The notes beneath the pieces are model-generated. The model was not told the origin of the DNA, searched no databases, and saw only the letters and a list, made by a program, of their open reading frames with translations. Source: Litoditis marina (taxonomy: Eukaryota > Nematoda > Chromadorea > Rhabditida > Rhabditidae). From it: a stretch of DNA of 64,000 nt. Shown in pieces: positions 34,836 through 45,032 of this stretch (position 1 is its first letter; each line of letters opens with the position of its first letter). Made by a program: the position numbers and the translations under genes. Location: NCBI GenBank assembly GCA_964036275.1, contig OZ038433.1, positions 15,447,801-15,511,800 on the forward strand, written 5' to 3'.

Positions 34836-36499
34836 CTACGCTGAATCGGGTAAAGTGGATAGACCGCCCTGACTCTCAACACAATCTTTCAGATACGCGT
34901 TCATCCCGTTTGCTGACCGCCATCTCCCTCTTTTCTGAACTTGCTCGCGGCCGACGCCTGCTGCCAGAGCCGATTGGGCAGATCCTCTACGCAACGCGTG
35001 GTGTGTCAAGCTGACTGGGCAACCTGAGCAATATATTCAGATAATACCACACTTGTATACGTTCCTCTCTTTTTTCTGCTGTAGCCGATGCGAGACTAAA
35101 CGACAGGGACCTAATAGGGACCTTCCCCTCTAAAAGCTGTAAGTTTTACTCAACGATACTCTCTCGTATAAACGTATGACGCTACCTATTGACTTGCTAA
35201 TGCTACACTAAATACGACTTCTTCCGCTAAAACAAGATTGCAGAAAGAAAATGAATAAAAAACAACAAGAGAAAACTGGCAACTGTTCAAACGCTAACCT
35301 GCTTCTTGCATGATTTGCTTGGCCTCTTTGGCCAGGGCCGGTTCCGACATCTTAGCGCCGTTGTTCAGGTTGGCTAGAACATAAGCATCTTCTGTAGGAG
35401 GCTGATGCTGTCTGTTCCTCCAGGCTTCGATAATGCAGTGGAGTGTCCCGCCGCTCTTGTATTCCACGAAAGTGGAACGACCTGAGCAATGAACGATATA
35501 TGTAACAGATACTCTGCTCTAAGGCGTACTACTTGTAAAACCGTTATTTTCCCGCTCGTTCTTGAATAAAAGAAAGAAAGAGCACTCTTGAACACTTGGC
35601 GTTGATAACCCGAAAGTTCTAGAGAAATATAAAATAGGATCGGTTTTGCTCACCTTTCGCTAACTGATCATTCTGTGCGCGTTTGACTGTCAATTCCAGT
35701 CGATCGTTCTCGAGGCGCAGGTCCCCCCACTTGAGATTGGCAGCCTCGGATACGCGAAGGAGACCGACCCATGAGAGCAATACTGCCACTACTCCTTTGT
35801 GGTTTTTCACAGAGTCGTTATGCCCGTACCACTTGATCACTTCTAGTATGTTGTCTGGAAAAGACTAATATAAATATTGCGTTTACTCGTAGCCCCTAGG
35901 CTTCCACCTACTGAACCAAACCTTAAACGGACAATTCTGTGCGCCAATAGTACTTAACGGGGTGTGCTGAATATACATACGTCTGGGGCAAACAAATACG
36001 TATTATGCATACTCTTTCTGATAGGAGTGAACGTAGAGGAATAATGATAAACGTATGATCAAGAGACATATTACGTATGTTCTTCGTGAATGAAAGACAC
36101 AGCTAGCGAACTACGCTAGAAGAAAGAACAAAACTTAATGCCCGTACTAGCTTGCTCACCTTTGGTTGCTGCTGGGGTTGGCTCCTTCTTCCCTGTCCGA
36201 GCTGCTCCAGAAACTATCAATGACGCTAGTTTCAATGTGGGAGACTTAGGCGGGTCGTTGCAGAACTTAAAAGCTGCCAGTTCCAGAGCCAGAGATGAAG
36301 GTCCTACGTTCGCCGCTCTATCGAACAGATAGATCAATACCCCTGAGGGGTTGTCCGGTAAGCCGACTCGATCTACAACATTCACTATAAGCTTCATACG
36401 ACATTTACCAGCGTATACCCGAGATAAACCCATTCGGCTAACCGTCACTTGCTGAACATAACTACTGCTCAAAACGTCGGCTAAACTAACAAATAACAA
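34836..36499 (-). CDS. Tyrosine recombinase (YR) of the PAT-like element, four exons, start unresolved
   Basis: The recombinase integrates circular cDNA by strand exchange through a covalent phosphotyrosine. I read exons at about 36,499-36,160 (start uncertain), 35,854-35,654, 35,481-35,299 and 35,023-34,836, joined by GT...AG introns (acceptors TTTTCCAG, TTGCTCAG, TTGCTCAG). All three introns are phase 1, and each join keeps one frame. Exon 1 carries an N-terminal helical region, exon 2 the first catalytic Arg (GLLRVSEAANLKW) and the beta-hairpin Lys region (LTVKRAQNDQLAK), and exon 3 the linking domain. Exon 4 carries the HxxR box (THHALRRG), GRWRS and the nucleophile Tyr (NAYLKD), ending at TAG. 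All catalytic residues are present. Upstream coding near 36,500-36,690 may add another exon. The splice model is inferred from sequence alone. Confidence 0.82.
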
Positions 36500-36922
36500 A
36501 AGCGAAATAGTAAACCATGCACGTCGAAAAACTGAACCGAGCGATTAGAACTAAATAATAATGTGGGAACGAAATAATGTTTCTACTTATAGTCTGTTTA
36601 GTTCCCAACTGGACTCGTATCCAGCCAAAATGTTGCATCCCTGGCACCTCTCGCGTTGCGTGTGCAGGGCGCCGGCTGGGCATTTTGCCAGATCAGGCCA
36701 CCATCAATAATCTTTCCAACAGCCAAATAAAAGTTTAACCAACGCATACATTTATTCCTTAGTTATGATATCTTTTCCCCTTCTAAAGAGATTGTATGAG
36801 AAATTATATTCTTTAATGACAAGTTCACTTGAGTTTTCATTGAGAAATTCGGAAATTTTTTGCACACACTGAAATTTTCGTGATCGCCGTATATGGGCCG
36901 TTCCCCTGCGCTCCTCTAACGA

Positions 36923-36997
36923 GTCCATATGGCCGAGTGGTCTAAGGCGCTGGTTTCGACGTGGCTCTCCATATTTGTTGGTTCGATGCCCCTAGCT
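36923..36997 (+). pseudogene. tRNA-like sequence (Leu/Ser type), degenerate
   Basis: GTCCATATGGCCGAGTGGTC matches the 5' half of a type-II tRNA (acceptor start, then the A box TGGCCGAGTGGT). GGTTCGATGCC at about 36,980-36,990 is a near-perfect B box. The anticodon arm is eroded (loop near TTTCGAC), and no 3' strand pairs with GTCCATA. It is therefore a tRNA pseudogene or the head of a tRNA-derived SINE. It lies inside the PAT-like element, on the strand opposite its genes, between the recombinase and the internal repeats. Confidence 0.5.
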
Positions 36998-37340
36998 GCT
37001 GTTATTTTGAAAACAGAGAATCATGGTCCAGAATGCTTGAATGGTTGCCAAGTCATAAGCTCCGCCCCCATTTTCATACAGTAAACGGAGTCCAGTTCGG
37101 AACTAAATAGACTATACCTAACCAGGACGATCGTCGAATTGAAGCCGCTTTGTAGGCGGCTATAGTTGACTTAGCCCGTCCGTTCATCAGCCGGCTCGCG
37201 AGATCTTGCCATAAACGACGAAGACCCATATTTTCGCAGCTTTGTAGAGTCGCCAGAAGAGCGGACTTACGTTCGCCTCCTGAAACGAGCCATACACTTT
37301 ACAAAACGTTATTAGAAAGCTAAAAGGGCGGGCGGGTGGG

Positions 37341-37487
37341 ACCTGTCACTAAAGTAGAAAACTAAAAAGTGAAATTTACGCGCCTTTCGAATCAATAATT
37401 CGAAAGGGCGGTACAGAAAAGGGCGCGGCGGGACCTATAAGAGGTCCGCCGCAATTAGTCCTTTAGTACAGTAATTGACACAATTAT
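37341..37487 (-). repeat. Internal split repeat A2
   Basis: This 147-bp block (ACCTGTCACTAAAGTAGAAA onward) matches 44,364-44,510 with about four substitutions. It contains two palindromes, CCTTTCGAAT/ATTCGAAAGG and GGACCTATAAGAGGTCC, which may be recombinase or transcription-end structures. It joins B1 at TTAT. Confidence 0.9.
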
Positions 37488-37577
37488 TTTATCGCCCTCC
37501 TCTTCGAGTCGGACTCTCAAATAAATACAATTACTGTACCAAAGTACAGTATAGGAGGAATCGTTTCATGTATAGTA
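37484..37577 (-). repeat. Internal split repeat B1
   Basis: This is a copy of the terminal repeat at 34,125-34,218, overlapping A2 by the shared TTAT. The B1A2 join reproduces the junction expected in the circular form of the element. B1 directly abuts the stop codon region of RT/RNase H at 37,580. Confidence 0.9.
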
Positions 37578-37579
37578 GA

Positions 37580-39576
37580 TTAATGAGCCTTGGGACTAGT
37601 AAAATCGCAGAGAATGAATATAAACGGAAAATGTAGAAATTCAGAAGCGAAGGAGGATGCTTCTTTGCTACCGGGACCTGGTACCAGTAGTTTCGTGCCT
37701 ACCGGAAACTGGAGCGTGTCTTTGATGAACTCGCGCCAGTTTCCATCGGCCTTTTTCAAATGTTTGAAGAAAGCGTGTGATTCCCAAACGGGACAGCCCA
37801 AAACTCCTTTCGCACCATAAGATGACGCTGTTTGAATCAGTTTAGATATCAAATGAGGCGGAGGAACCCACCAAGCCAGTCCAAGTCTGGCAATCTCATG
37901 GAAGTTGTGAAACGCATCGATTCCGGAAGAGTCTGGGCTGCTAGCTTTGCTGAAATATGTGTCGCATTTTCTATTCGCGGCTGACGCAAAACAATCACTG
38001 GAAAAACTGCCCCATTTTTCTGCACATCGGTTGAAGAAAATGTCCCTTACTCCCCAATCATCGTAATCAATTTCCCTACTCAGTTGATCGGCCACTACGT
38101 TCATATTTCTTGGAATCCACGCGAATTCCACATTCGCTGAGCAAGATTCGATTGTGTCCCAAATGGCTAACGCTATTTCGCGTAGCTCGTCTACTGAGCT
38201 GTTTTTCTCCAATATAGCTACTGCGCTTTGACTGTCAGAACGAATACAAACCCTTGCGTTCCTGATGCGTTCTCGAAACGCTTCAACCGCATATAATATA
38301 CCCGTTAGTTCCCTGCATGTACTAGATTTTGCGGCCCAACTTGGTCCGAAATCGTGTGAAAACGTGGCTAGGTTAACAGAGCTACCCGGAAACTTGATGA
38401 TACCACCTATTCCCCTAGCGGACGCGTCCGTCTCGATAAAGAGCTAAAAAGCGGCGGGAGCTGAGCATGATTTGTGCGCCCTAGTGGGAAGATGCGTTTT
38501 CCAAAACTGTAACTCACCTATTTCCGCGTTTGAGAGCGGCATGCAGGTATGCGTGGGAAGCCCTTCGAACTGTGCTTTGGCCACTGTGGCACTGAGGTGA
38601 CCGCTTCTGAGTGAAGCCTGACCTAGAACATGATGCATTGAAACAATTGTGCCCAGGACACGTTGGCGGCCCAGGACCGATGGAGAAACATGCTCCAGGA
38701 GCAAATCTATACGAGCTAACGCTTCCGTAATACGTTTTTCTGTGACGCTGACTGTATGAGTTTCGAGATTCAACAGGTAACCTAACCAAGTAATGGACTA
38801 CGCTGGTTTCCAGATACACTTTTCGTCTGCTAGCGTAATACCAGCGCTCATTAAATCGTCTTTCACCTGTGTGGAAGCACTCAGACACTCTTGAAATGTT
38901 TCTCCTAGAATTAAGCCGTCGTCCAAATAAAGAAAGATAGTGATGCCTTGCTCTCTCCATTTTTTGAGGAGCGGTCTAAAGAACTTGGTGAACACGTAGG
39001 GAGGGCGCCGATGATAATCCGAAAGGCATTACGGTAAATTGATAAAAAGTCTCTTCACCGCATTTGGACCATTTAAACCCTAGAAGTGGTCTATCCGCTT
39101 CCGAAATAGCGATATGGTGATACCCGCCTCGAAAATCGAAACTGCATGCAAATTTGGCACCCGCTAAAGCAGGCCAGGCGGTATAGATATCCTCCAAGCG
39201 AAATTTGGGGTTCTGTATGAACCTATTCACTCCTGAAAGATCCAATATTGATCGCTTTTTCTCACCTCTTGCGACAACTTGCAACGGATTCAATACGACG
39301 GGAGCAACGTCGACCTTCTCTATGGCCCCTTTGAGGAGCAACTCGTCTATTTCACCTGAAACAAAATCAGAAAACTGCATTGCTCCCTTCCTATGAGCGG
39401 AAAATTGCAACCGAGAAGGCTGAAAATATGGAGCTAGAGTTAGAGATAATTCATGAGAGATAACGTGACAAATCCAGGCTGAGGCGCCTAAATTACGCCA
39501 AAACTGAACATTACGGGTGAGACCCGTAGAATATGAAAGTGACTTACATTCAGAACTTTCTTTGGCGACAATCACG
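37580..39576 (-). pseudogene. Reverse transcriptase/RNase H of the PAT-like element, broken
   Basis: RT copies element RNA into DNA and RNase H removes the RNA strand. In order the frame shows RSILDLSGVNRF, ACSFDFRGGYHHIAI (first catalytic Asp), FTVMPFGLSSAP, FLYLDDGLILGE (YLDD box), then RNase H with FIETDASARGIGG, REL-GILYAVEAF, VCIRSDSQSAV and MNVVADQLSR. It finishes with the C-terminal region typical of DIRS-order pol (DCFAS, WWVPPPHLI). Three lesions are visible: a tandem duplication of four bases (AGGGAGGG on the plus strand, 38,998-39,005) shifts the frame just after MPFGLSSAP, and in-frame TAG stops lie at 38,798-38,800 and 38,444-38,446. RT starts in a different frame from gag and overlaps it. 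Confidence 0.9.
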
Positions 39577-40248
39577 GGCAAAGTGCCCGGGCATCCTGCA
39601 GTTGTGACAGACGGCTGGAGAGGAGGTGCTGGGGACGAGATTTCTTTGGTAGAGCTCAGGAGGGCTGTAGCGAGGTCGAGCATGTTCCGCTCGAAGACGG
39701 GCGTTTTCGCGTACGAGACTCTCGTATTCGTCGTTGTAGCGGGATTCCGGCTGACGTTGGTATCCGGAACCCCTGTTCCGAAAGGGCTGGGACGGACGAG
39801 AAGGAGATGCTTCGCGAGGACGTTTCCTGTCTGGCTGAGCCATGAGAGAAGTGAGAGCCAGAAGTTGTGCTGGGCTTTGAGTGGACGTGCCAAGACCTTT
39901 AATAACTTCCAATTTCTCGACCATGCGGAACCCCTCCGGAGTTGAATTAGCCAAGACGAGATCGGCATTTCTGCCCTCCAACAATTCCATTGCGGTCTTA
40001 ACAGCAGCAACGACCCGTGGATCCTCATGGTCCGCTATCGGATGGAGTGCTGTGAGAAGTTTGCAGTTGAGCGCTGCCTGTGCTTGTAATCCCTTCGAGG
40101 TAAGCTTAGGCGGGTGGAAAGATTTCGCCCGAGCTTTTTCCATCGAGAAGAGTTTTGCCATCTCTGGCTGAATCATGGCAAAAATGTTGGCACACAACTG
40201 CTGCGCTTCCGGAGTCCCTCCCTCTGACGCATTGAAAGTCGTCGACAT
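39550..40248 (-). CDS. Gag-like protein of the PAT-like element, CCHC zinc knuckle
   Basis: This is an intact 232-residue frame starting at MSTTFNASEGG, the first methionine after stops. The N-terminal half is helix-rich (residues about 15-130). A basic Arg/Pro/Ser/Gln-rich linker covers about 140-205, including RKRPREASPSRPSQPFRNRG. The C-terminus is a zinc knuckle, CHNCRMPGHFARDC, with Cys 214, Cys 217, His 222 and Cys 227 in the C-x2-C-x4-H-x4-C pattern that binds RNA. It presumably packages element RNA. The stop lies in the start of the RT region, which continues in another frame, so RT needs frameshifting, splicing or separate initiation. Confidence 0.88.
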   Translation of the reverse strand: MSTTFNASEGGTPEAQQLCANIFAMIQPEMAKLFSMEKARAKSFHPPKLTSKGLQAQAALNCKLLTALHPIADHEDPRVVAAVKTAMELLEGRNADLVLANSTPEGFRMVEKLEVIKGLGTSTQSPAQLLALTSLMAQPDRKRPREASPSRPSQPFRNRGSGYQRQPESRYNDEYESLVRENARLRAEHARPRYSPPELYQRNLVPSTSSPAVCHNCRMPGHFARDCRQRKF

Positions 40249-43200
40249 AACTAGAGTATTACCTAAACTTAAACAATAATTATACTATATATCATATGCT
40301 AAAATCTCTGAAAAGTGGACTATTAAAGGAGGACAGAAAGGAATGTTCAATTGATAGAGAAACCTGAGACAACTCGGTCTATACCTATAGCTTTCTGAGA
40401 TAATAACTATAAAGCTCTATTTTTGAACTTTTATTTAATTTTCACCTAGGTCAGACACGCAGAGGGCGTCTGGGGTGGCGCCAAATTACGTGACAGTCGT
40501 AGTTTACTTGCCATACAAAAAAATGGTTCCAATCAATATATTAGACCAACATGGAAAGAAAGCAAGAATTCATTTTGTTCAACATCATTTGTACACGTTT
40601 CATTTTCTAAAATCAACAAAAATTGGAGAAATCCATAAGAATATATAAACATTTCAATATAACAATCGCACGCAAATCACAAATGTTTTTATGTAGCTGA
40701 GTAAATCTCTCTAAAGAGCGCACGGACCATTTTTTTCCAATGAATGTAGAAATCAATATATATATATAGTTACCACACTATAAAGTGAGAATAATTAGAC
40801 CAACAATTATATAAAGATATGTTACAATCATAAATGAAACCACTACCAGATTCGACGAAGAAAACAGTGACTGTGGCCAGTTGAGCATACATGGTACATG
40901 GTATACTATTTGACGACGAATGCTCCAAAATGAAATGAACTTCTGGCACCTCGAGTTGATGACAAAACCCTAGAATGCATACTAGTTCGTCAAATACTAA
41001 ATAATGAAACCCTAGAATACTTATACATAAGTTCGTCATGTGAAAGTACTGTTCTTTCCACTCAATTTGTGATGGCGCCATAGCAATAATGCCAAAAGTT
41101 CTACTAAAAAACGATAGAACGGTATGAGGGGGAAGTTTTATTTCATCGTTAGCCATAACGGCAGCCTAGTTTACGTGTTTCTTTGACTGCCCCCTATCCC
41201 GATAAGTTCTACCAAATGTAAGAGCACAGCACATATAAATCTTCCAATACGAACAAAGCCACAAAGCACTAAGGTGTCCTCGTATAGTAGTAAGTTTACG
41301 TCAGTATGGTACATCCGAAAGGTAACTACTATGGTAAAGAGAAGATCATATCACACAGCCTAGTTTGTAAACGAAATATGACCCCATACAATCTAATTAT
41401 AATTTTCAATATTTATCAGAAACATTCATCGTGGAAATACTACTGAAAAAGAGTTCTGAATAAAACAGAATATTGGTTCCAACCTGAGAGAGAAGATAAT
41501 CACAAAAGCAATATTTTGATCAGGAGTCAAGTAATAGTAGCACAGCATTCAAAACCACCCTATTCCTTGCGCGTTTGTTAGGAGAGAACTGGAAAAAGGA
41601 TAGAATCAGTGTTTAGAATTATAACGGTTTTATTAGTGAATGGTAAACTTGCTCATTCCCTTCGGAAAAAAATGGTCATTATTTATAATGAACAAATTGA
41701 GCTGAGCGGCGTGCCGAGTTTTACAGATATATGGTACTGAAAAACGAATAGAATAATTAAGACAAGTATGAATATACCAAACTGTCAAATGATGTCAATA
41801 TGTCAAATAAGTTCAAGAGTTCCGTGCATACATTTCCGTAAAAATCAGACTCAAAACCATGAACTTACCTTTATCAATTTTAAGTCAGTGTTGTTCCAAA
41901 TTTCAATTACATAAATGTAGCGTTTAGTAGTCAGAATAAAGCACCTTCAGGATTACATTTCAACTCGCGAATGAGTATCTCTGAAATATAAAATATTTAT
42001 TGCTACATGCCCTCAAGAAATGTTTTTCTTCATTTTTGGTGACGTGAGTAACACTCACCAACAGAAAACTGTTTCAGCTATTTTGTGGGAAAGCGTACCC
42101 ATACAAACCAGAAAGGTTGTCCGAATTGTCACAAAAATTTGAAAAACCGACTACTTTTCAGCCGAAAATCCCGAAAAGATGAACACCGGTATATGTTATG
42201 CAAAACCGTAAATTGTCACGTGTTTACACAAAAAACGGATTACTTTTTGTCGCCGAGTCGGACCTTACTGTTTATGCTTACCCACTCACGACTCACTACC
42301 TATTCAAAAGATAGCTTGATAAGTGAAAAAATTGTGGCCTTGTAATAGTCTACCAATTAGACAAACTACACATATTTTTCATAGAGGTAGCCTGGAACTA
42401 TTTTATTTTCAGTCGCCTTTCGAGTAAAGAGTAATCTCTCGTCAAGAACCTAGACATTAGGGAACCGTTTTTTTGTTTATTGAAATTACACTGTTAAACG
42501 AAAGTACGAAACGAAAGAACGAAAAATATAATTTTCCATGAAACAAAAACCGACTGCAATCAAACACCAGTGAGGTCTGACTGAACCGACAAAAACTAGT
42601 CCGTTTTCTCATGTAAACACGTGAAAATGTACGATTTTACATCAAAAGTACCTGTCCCGATTGTCCCGACCGATTGGTGTCTTTTCGGCAAAAATGTAGT
42701 CCGTTTTTCAAACTATTCGGACAACTTTACAGGGGGATGACTGCAATGTGCTTGTGTTATTTGATAATATATACATGAAATCCACAATAGCAGTGAACTG
42801 ACTAACCTTTCGCATGAAGAAGCCATTTCCGCGAATAGTAATCATCAATGGGAGAAATAAGATATTTCACGTCAACGCACCAAATGCGATAGAAGGTCCA
42901 TTTCATAGTGAAATAATAGGAGTCCTGAAATATATCTTACATTATACCATTGAAACATATAATCATTTATGACCATGAATCTGTGTTCTCAGTATGTTCT
43001 CCTGTTCGCGACATTGCAAAACGTGATAATTTGGCATTTGTCTCACTTGACGGCTAAACGGCCAACTTTACAAATGATCTTCTTTTTGGTCCCTACTCTG
43101 TTCCATAATAATCTTTTCTTATGGTTGCCCGAGTAGGCCTAGGCACCCTGAAACCTGAAAGTAATCTGAAAACAAAAACACAGGAACACCCAAATTTTGG

Positions 43201-44363
43201 GTTAGGCGGAACAGTTTTCGAATTTTCGATTCAGATAATAGATTACCGGTTACCAACAGGTGACATAAGAAAGATACGGCTACCACGAAGCGGAAAAAGG
43301 ATCAGATAATAAACTGCCGCTAAAGACAGATTTACCGACCACAGCAGCGTGCTGTGGAAGTCGGTTAGAGTTACCAGGTTACCACGAAGTTCATAGAATG
43401 ACACCTAGTGATTGGCATACGTTACTATGAAACAGCTAACTATTTCTGAAGAAGAAACCTGGTTCCTTGCTGTCAAGGGTAGTTGAATTTCAAGAAAACG
43501 AACTAATCGCACTCCTTTTCAAAATTATTTAGCATTTCCAGAATTATTGTAGTCAGAGTAAGAACGAAATAAAGAAGACGAAGATAATATAAAGCGAACC
43601 TGAGAGAGAAGGTGGAAAAAATTGTATTTCGATGTTCGATCACGACATTATCTGTGACTGTGGGCTAATCCAAAACCCGCAGTTTTCGTGTTCGTCCTCG
43701 TACATAGGCTGAAACTTGAAAGTAACGCAAAAAGTAGTATGTTCGAAGAACTTCAAACAAAATAGAACGCAACAGAAAAAGAAGAAAATAACTAACGAGG
43801 TAGGGTCGAAAAACTTGAAAGGCTGATTGAACCCCAATATTACGAAACCGAACACATCACAAAAACAAGTGGATTATAAAACACGACTTATCCACCTCAC
43901 AAATACATATAAGCTAATCTTATTTAGCAAAACGAGACAATCTAAACGAACTGGCCCGAAAAAGTTATCTCCAGAAAAGTGTAAAATCGAAAAGTCAGCC
44001 GGTTTTCGTCAGGCACCGGTTTTTCACTGAGAGAAACAGGAAGCTCAACTCTTTTGAACATATTTAGATCAAATCACACATAAAACATAAAGAAAATAGA
44101 GAACAACAACGAAATTTGGAAAGAAAGACGAAAAATTCGAGGAATGATTTCGAATCTGATCGCCTGCCCATGACCGGTCCTGGGTCGTCTGCGTCTGACT
44201 GCCTTATTCGCATTAGAGCGCGCGAACTGAGCGAACCGAGTTTCCACATTCCTTTCAGTCCTCCTTTAATACTAATAATTATGAAATTTTCACTATAATT
44301 GAGAGCAGGAAAACTGAATAATACTTGTTGACGATAACTATCAATACAGAAGAATAAAATTGC
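40249..44363 (-). other. Unusually long non-coding leader of the PAT-like element
   Basis: Over 4 kb of AT-rich sequence lies between gag and the A1 repeat. No frame beyond about 130 codons and no recognisable domain is seen. A small inverted-repeat element is nested at 42,116-42,725, and other unidentified insertions probably lengthen the leader. Purine-rich stretches occur near 43,540-43,800. Confidence 0.6.
42116..42725. mobile_element. Nested MITE-like element with imperfect long inverted repeats
   Basis: The left end GTTGTCCGAATTGTC and the right end CTATTCGGACAAC are inverted copies. Similarity extends imperfectly for about 140 bp inward, through GAAAAACCGACTAC / GTAGTCCGTTTTTC and TCACGTGTTTACA / TGTAAACACGTGA. 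There is no coding frame and no clear target duplication. Confidence 0.65.
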
Positions 44364-44510
44364 ACCTGTCACTAAAGTAGAAAACGAAAAAGTGAAATTT
44401 ACGCGCCTTTCGAATCAATAATTCGAAAGGAAGGTACAGAAAAGGGCGCGGCGGGACCTATAAGAGGTCCGCCGCAATCAGTCCTTTAGTACAGTAATTG
44501 ACACAATTAT
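44364..44510 (-). repeat. Terminal split repeat A1
   Basis: This 147-bp copy of 37,341-37,487 marks the 5' end of the PAT-like element in its coding direction. It ends at ACACAATTAT, where the satellite resumes with GGAATGC. Confidence 0.92.
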
Positions 44511-45000
44511 GGAATGCAAAAAAGGCCTTATGGAATGCAGAAAAGGCCTTATGGAATGCAAAATAGGCCTTATGGAACACACAAAATGCCTTATGGAATG
44601 CAAAAAAGGCCTTATGGAATGCAAAATAGGCCATATGGAACACACAAAAGGCCTTACGGAATGCAGAAAAGGCCTTATGGAATGCTAAAAAGGCTTCAAG
44701 GAATGTTAAAAAAGCTCTATGGAACGTGAATGCAAAAAAAGCCTTATGGAATGGAGAAAAAGCCTTATGGAATGCAGAAAAAGGCCTAATGGAATGCAAA
44801 AAAGGTCTTATGGAACACAAAAAATGCCATATGGAATGCAGAAAAAAGCCTAATGGAATGCAAAAAAAGTCCTTATGGAACACAAAAAATGCCTTATGGA
44901 ATGCAAAAAAGGCTTTATGGAACACAAAAAATGCCTTATGAAATGCAGAAAAAGGCTTATGGAATGCAGAAAAAACCTTATGGAATACAAAAAAGTTTCT
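44511..45000 (+). repeat. Satellite array 4, continuation right of the PAT-like element
   Basis: These 21-bp monomers continue the array cut at 34,124, in the same orientation and in phase once the element is removed. The monomer order resembles the 23,400-23,700 and 25,700-26,000 blocks. The array ends in an A/T-rich stretch with repeated TTTTTTAAAAAAG. Confidence 0.95.
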
Positions 45001-45032
45001 GTTTTTTTTTAAAAAGTTTTTTAAAAAAGTTT

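Larger units (their letters stand above)
34125..44510 (-). mobile_element. PAT-like tyrosine-recombinase retrotransposon (DIRS order)
   Basis: The minus-strand order is A1 repeat, 4.1-kb leader, gag, RT/RNase H, B1A2 internal repeats, tRNA-like sequence, tyrosine recombinase, B2 repeat. Split direct repeats are the hallmark of PAT, Ngaro and kangaroo elements, and the zinc-knuckle gag favours PAT. These elements make a circular cDNA that the recombinase inserts without target duplication. Here the base string TTAT occurs at the left junction (34,125-34,128), at the internal B1A2 junction (37,484-37,487) and at the right junction (44,507-44,510). Removing the element joins GGCCTTAT to GGAATGC, restoring an in-phase satellite monomer. 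At 10.4 kb it is longer than usual, probably through insertions in the leader. RT is broken, so this copy is not autonomous now. Confidence 0.9.

Noticed and set aside
36486..36683. Extra upstream exon with CxxC (RCQGCN) for the recombinase
   Set aside because: The frame around 36,600-36,690 contains plausible cysteines, but I cannot find a convincing splice join or family match, so it was left out of the exon model.
38386..38626. Small plus-strand frames overlapping the RT/RNase H region
   Set aside because: They are shadows of the minus-strand pol frame, which has clear RT and RNase H motifs.
39550..39600. Short intron (GTAAGT...TTCAG) joining gag to RT
   Set aside because: A donor and acceptor about 44 bp apart can be drawn, but the gag stop TGA lies before the donor. 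Frameshifting or separate initiation is equally possible.
43121..43309. 62-codon frame starting MVARVGLGTLKPESN
   Set aside because: It is short, shows no family resemblance and lies in the non-coding leader of the PAT-like element.
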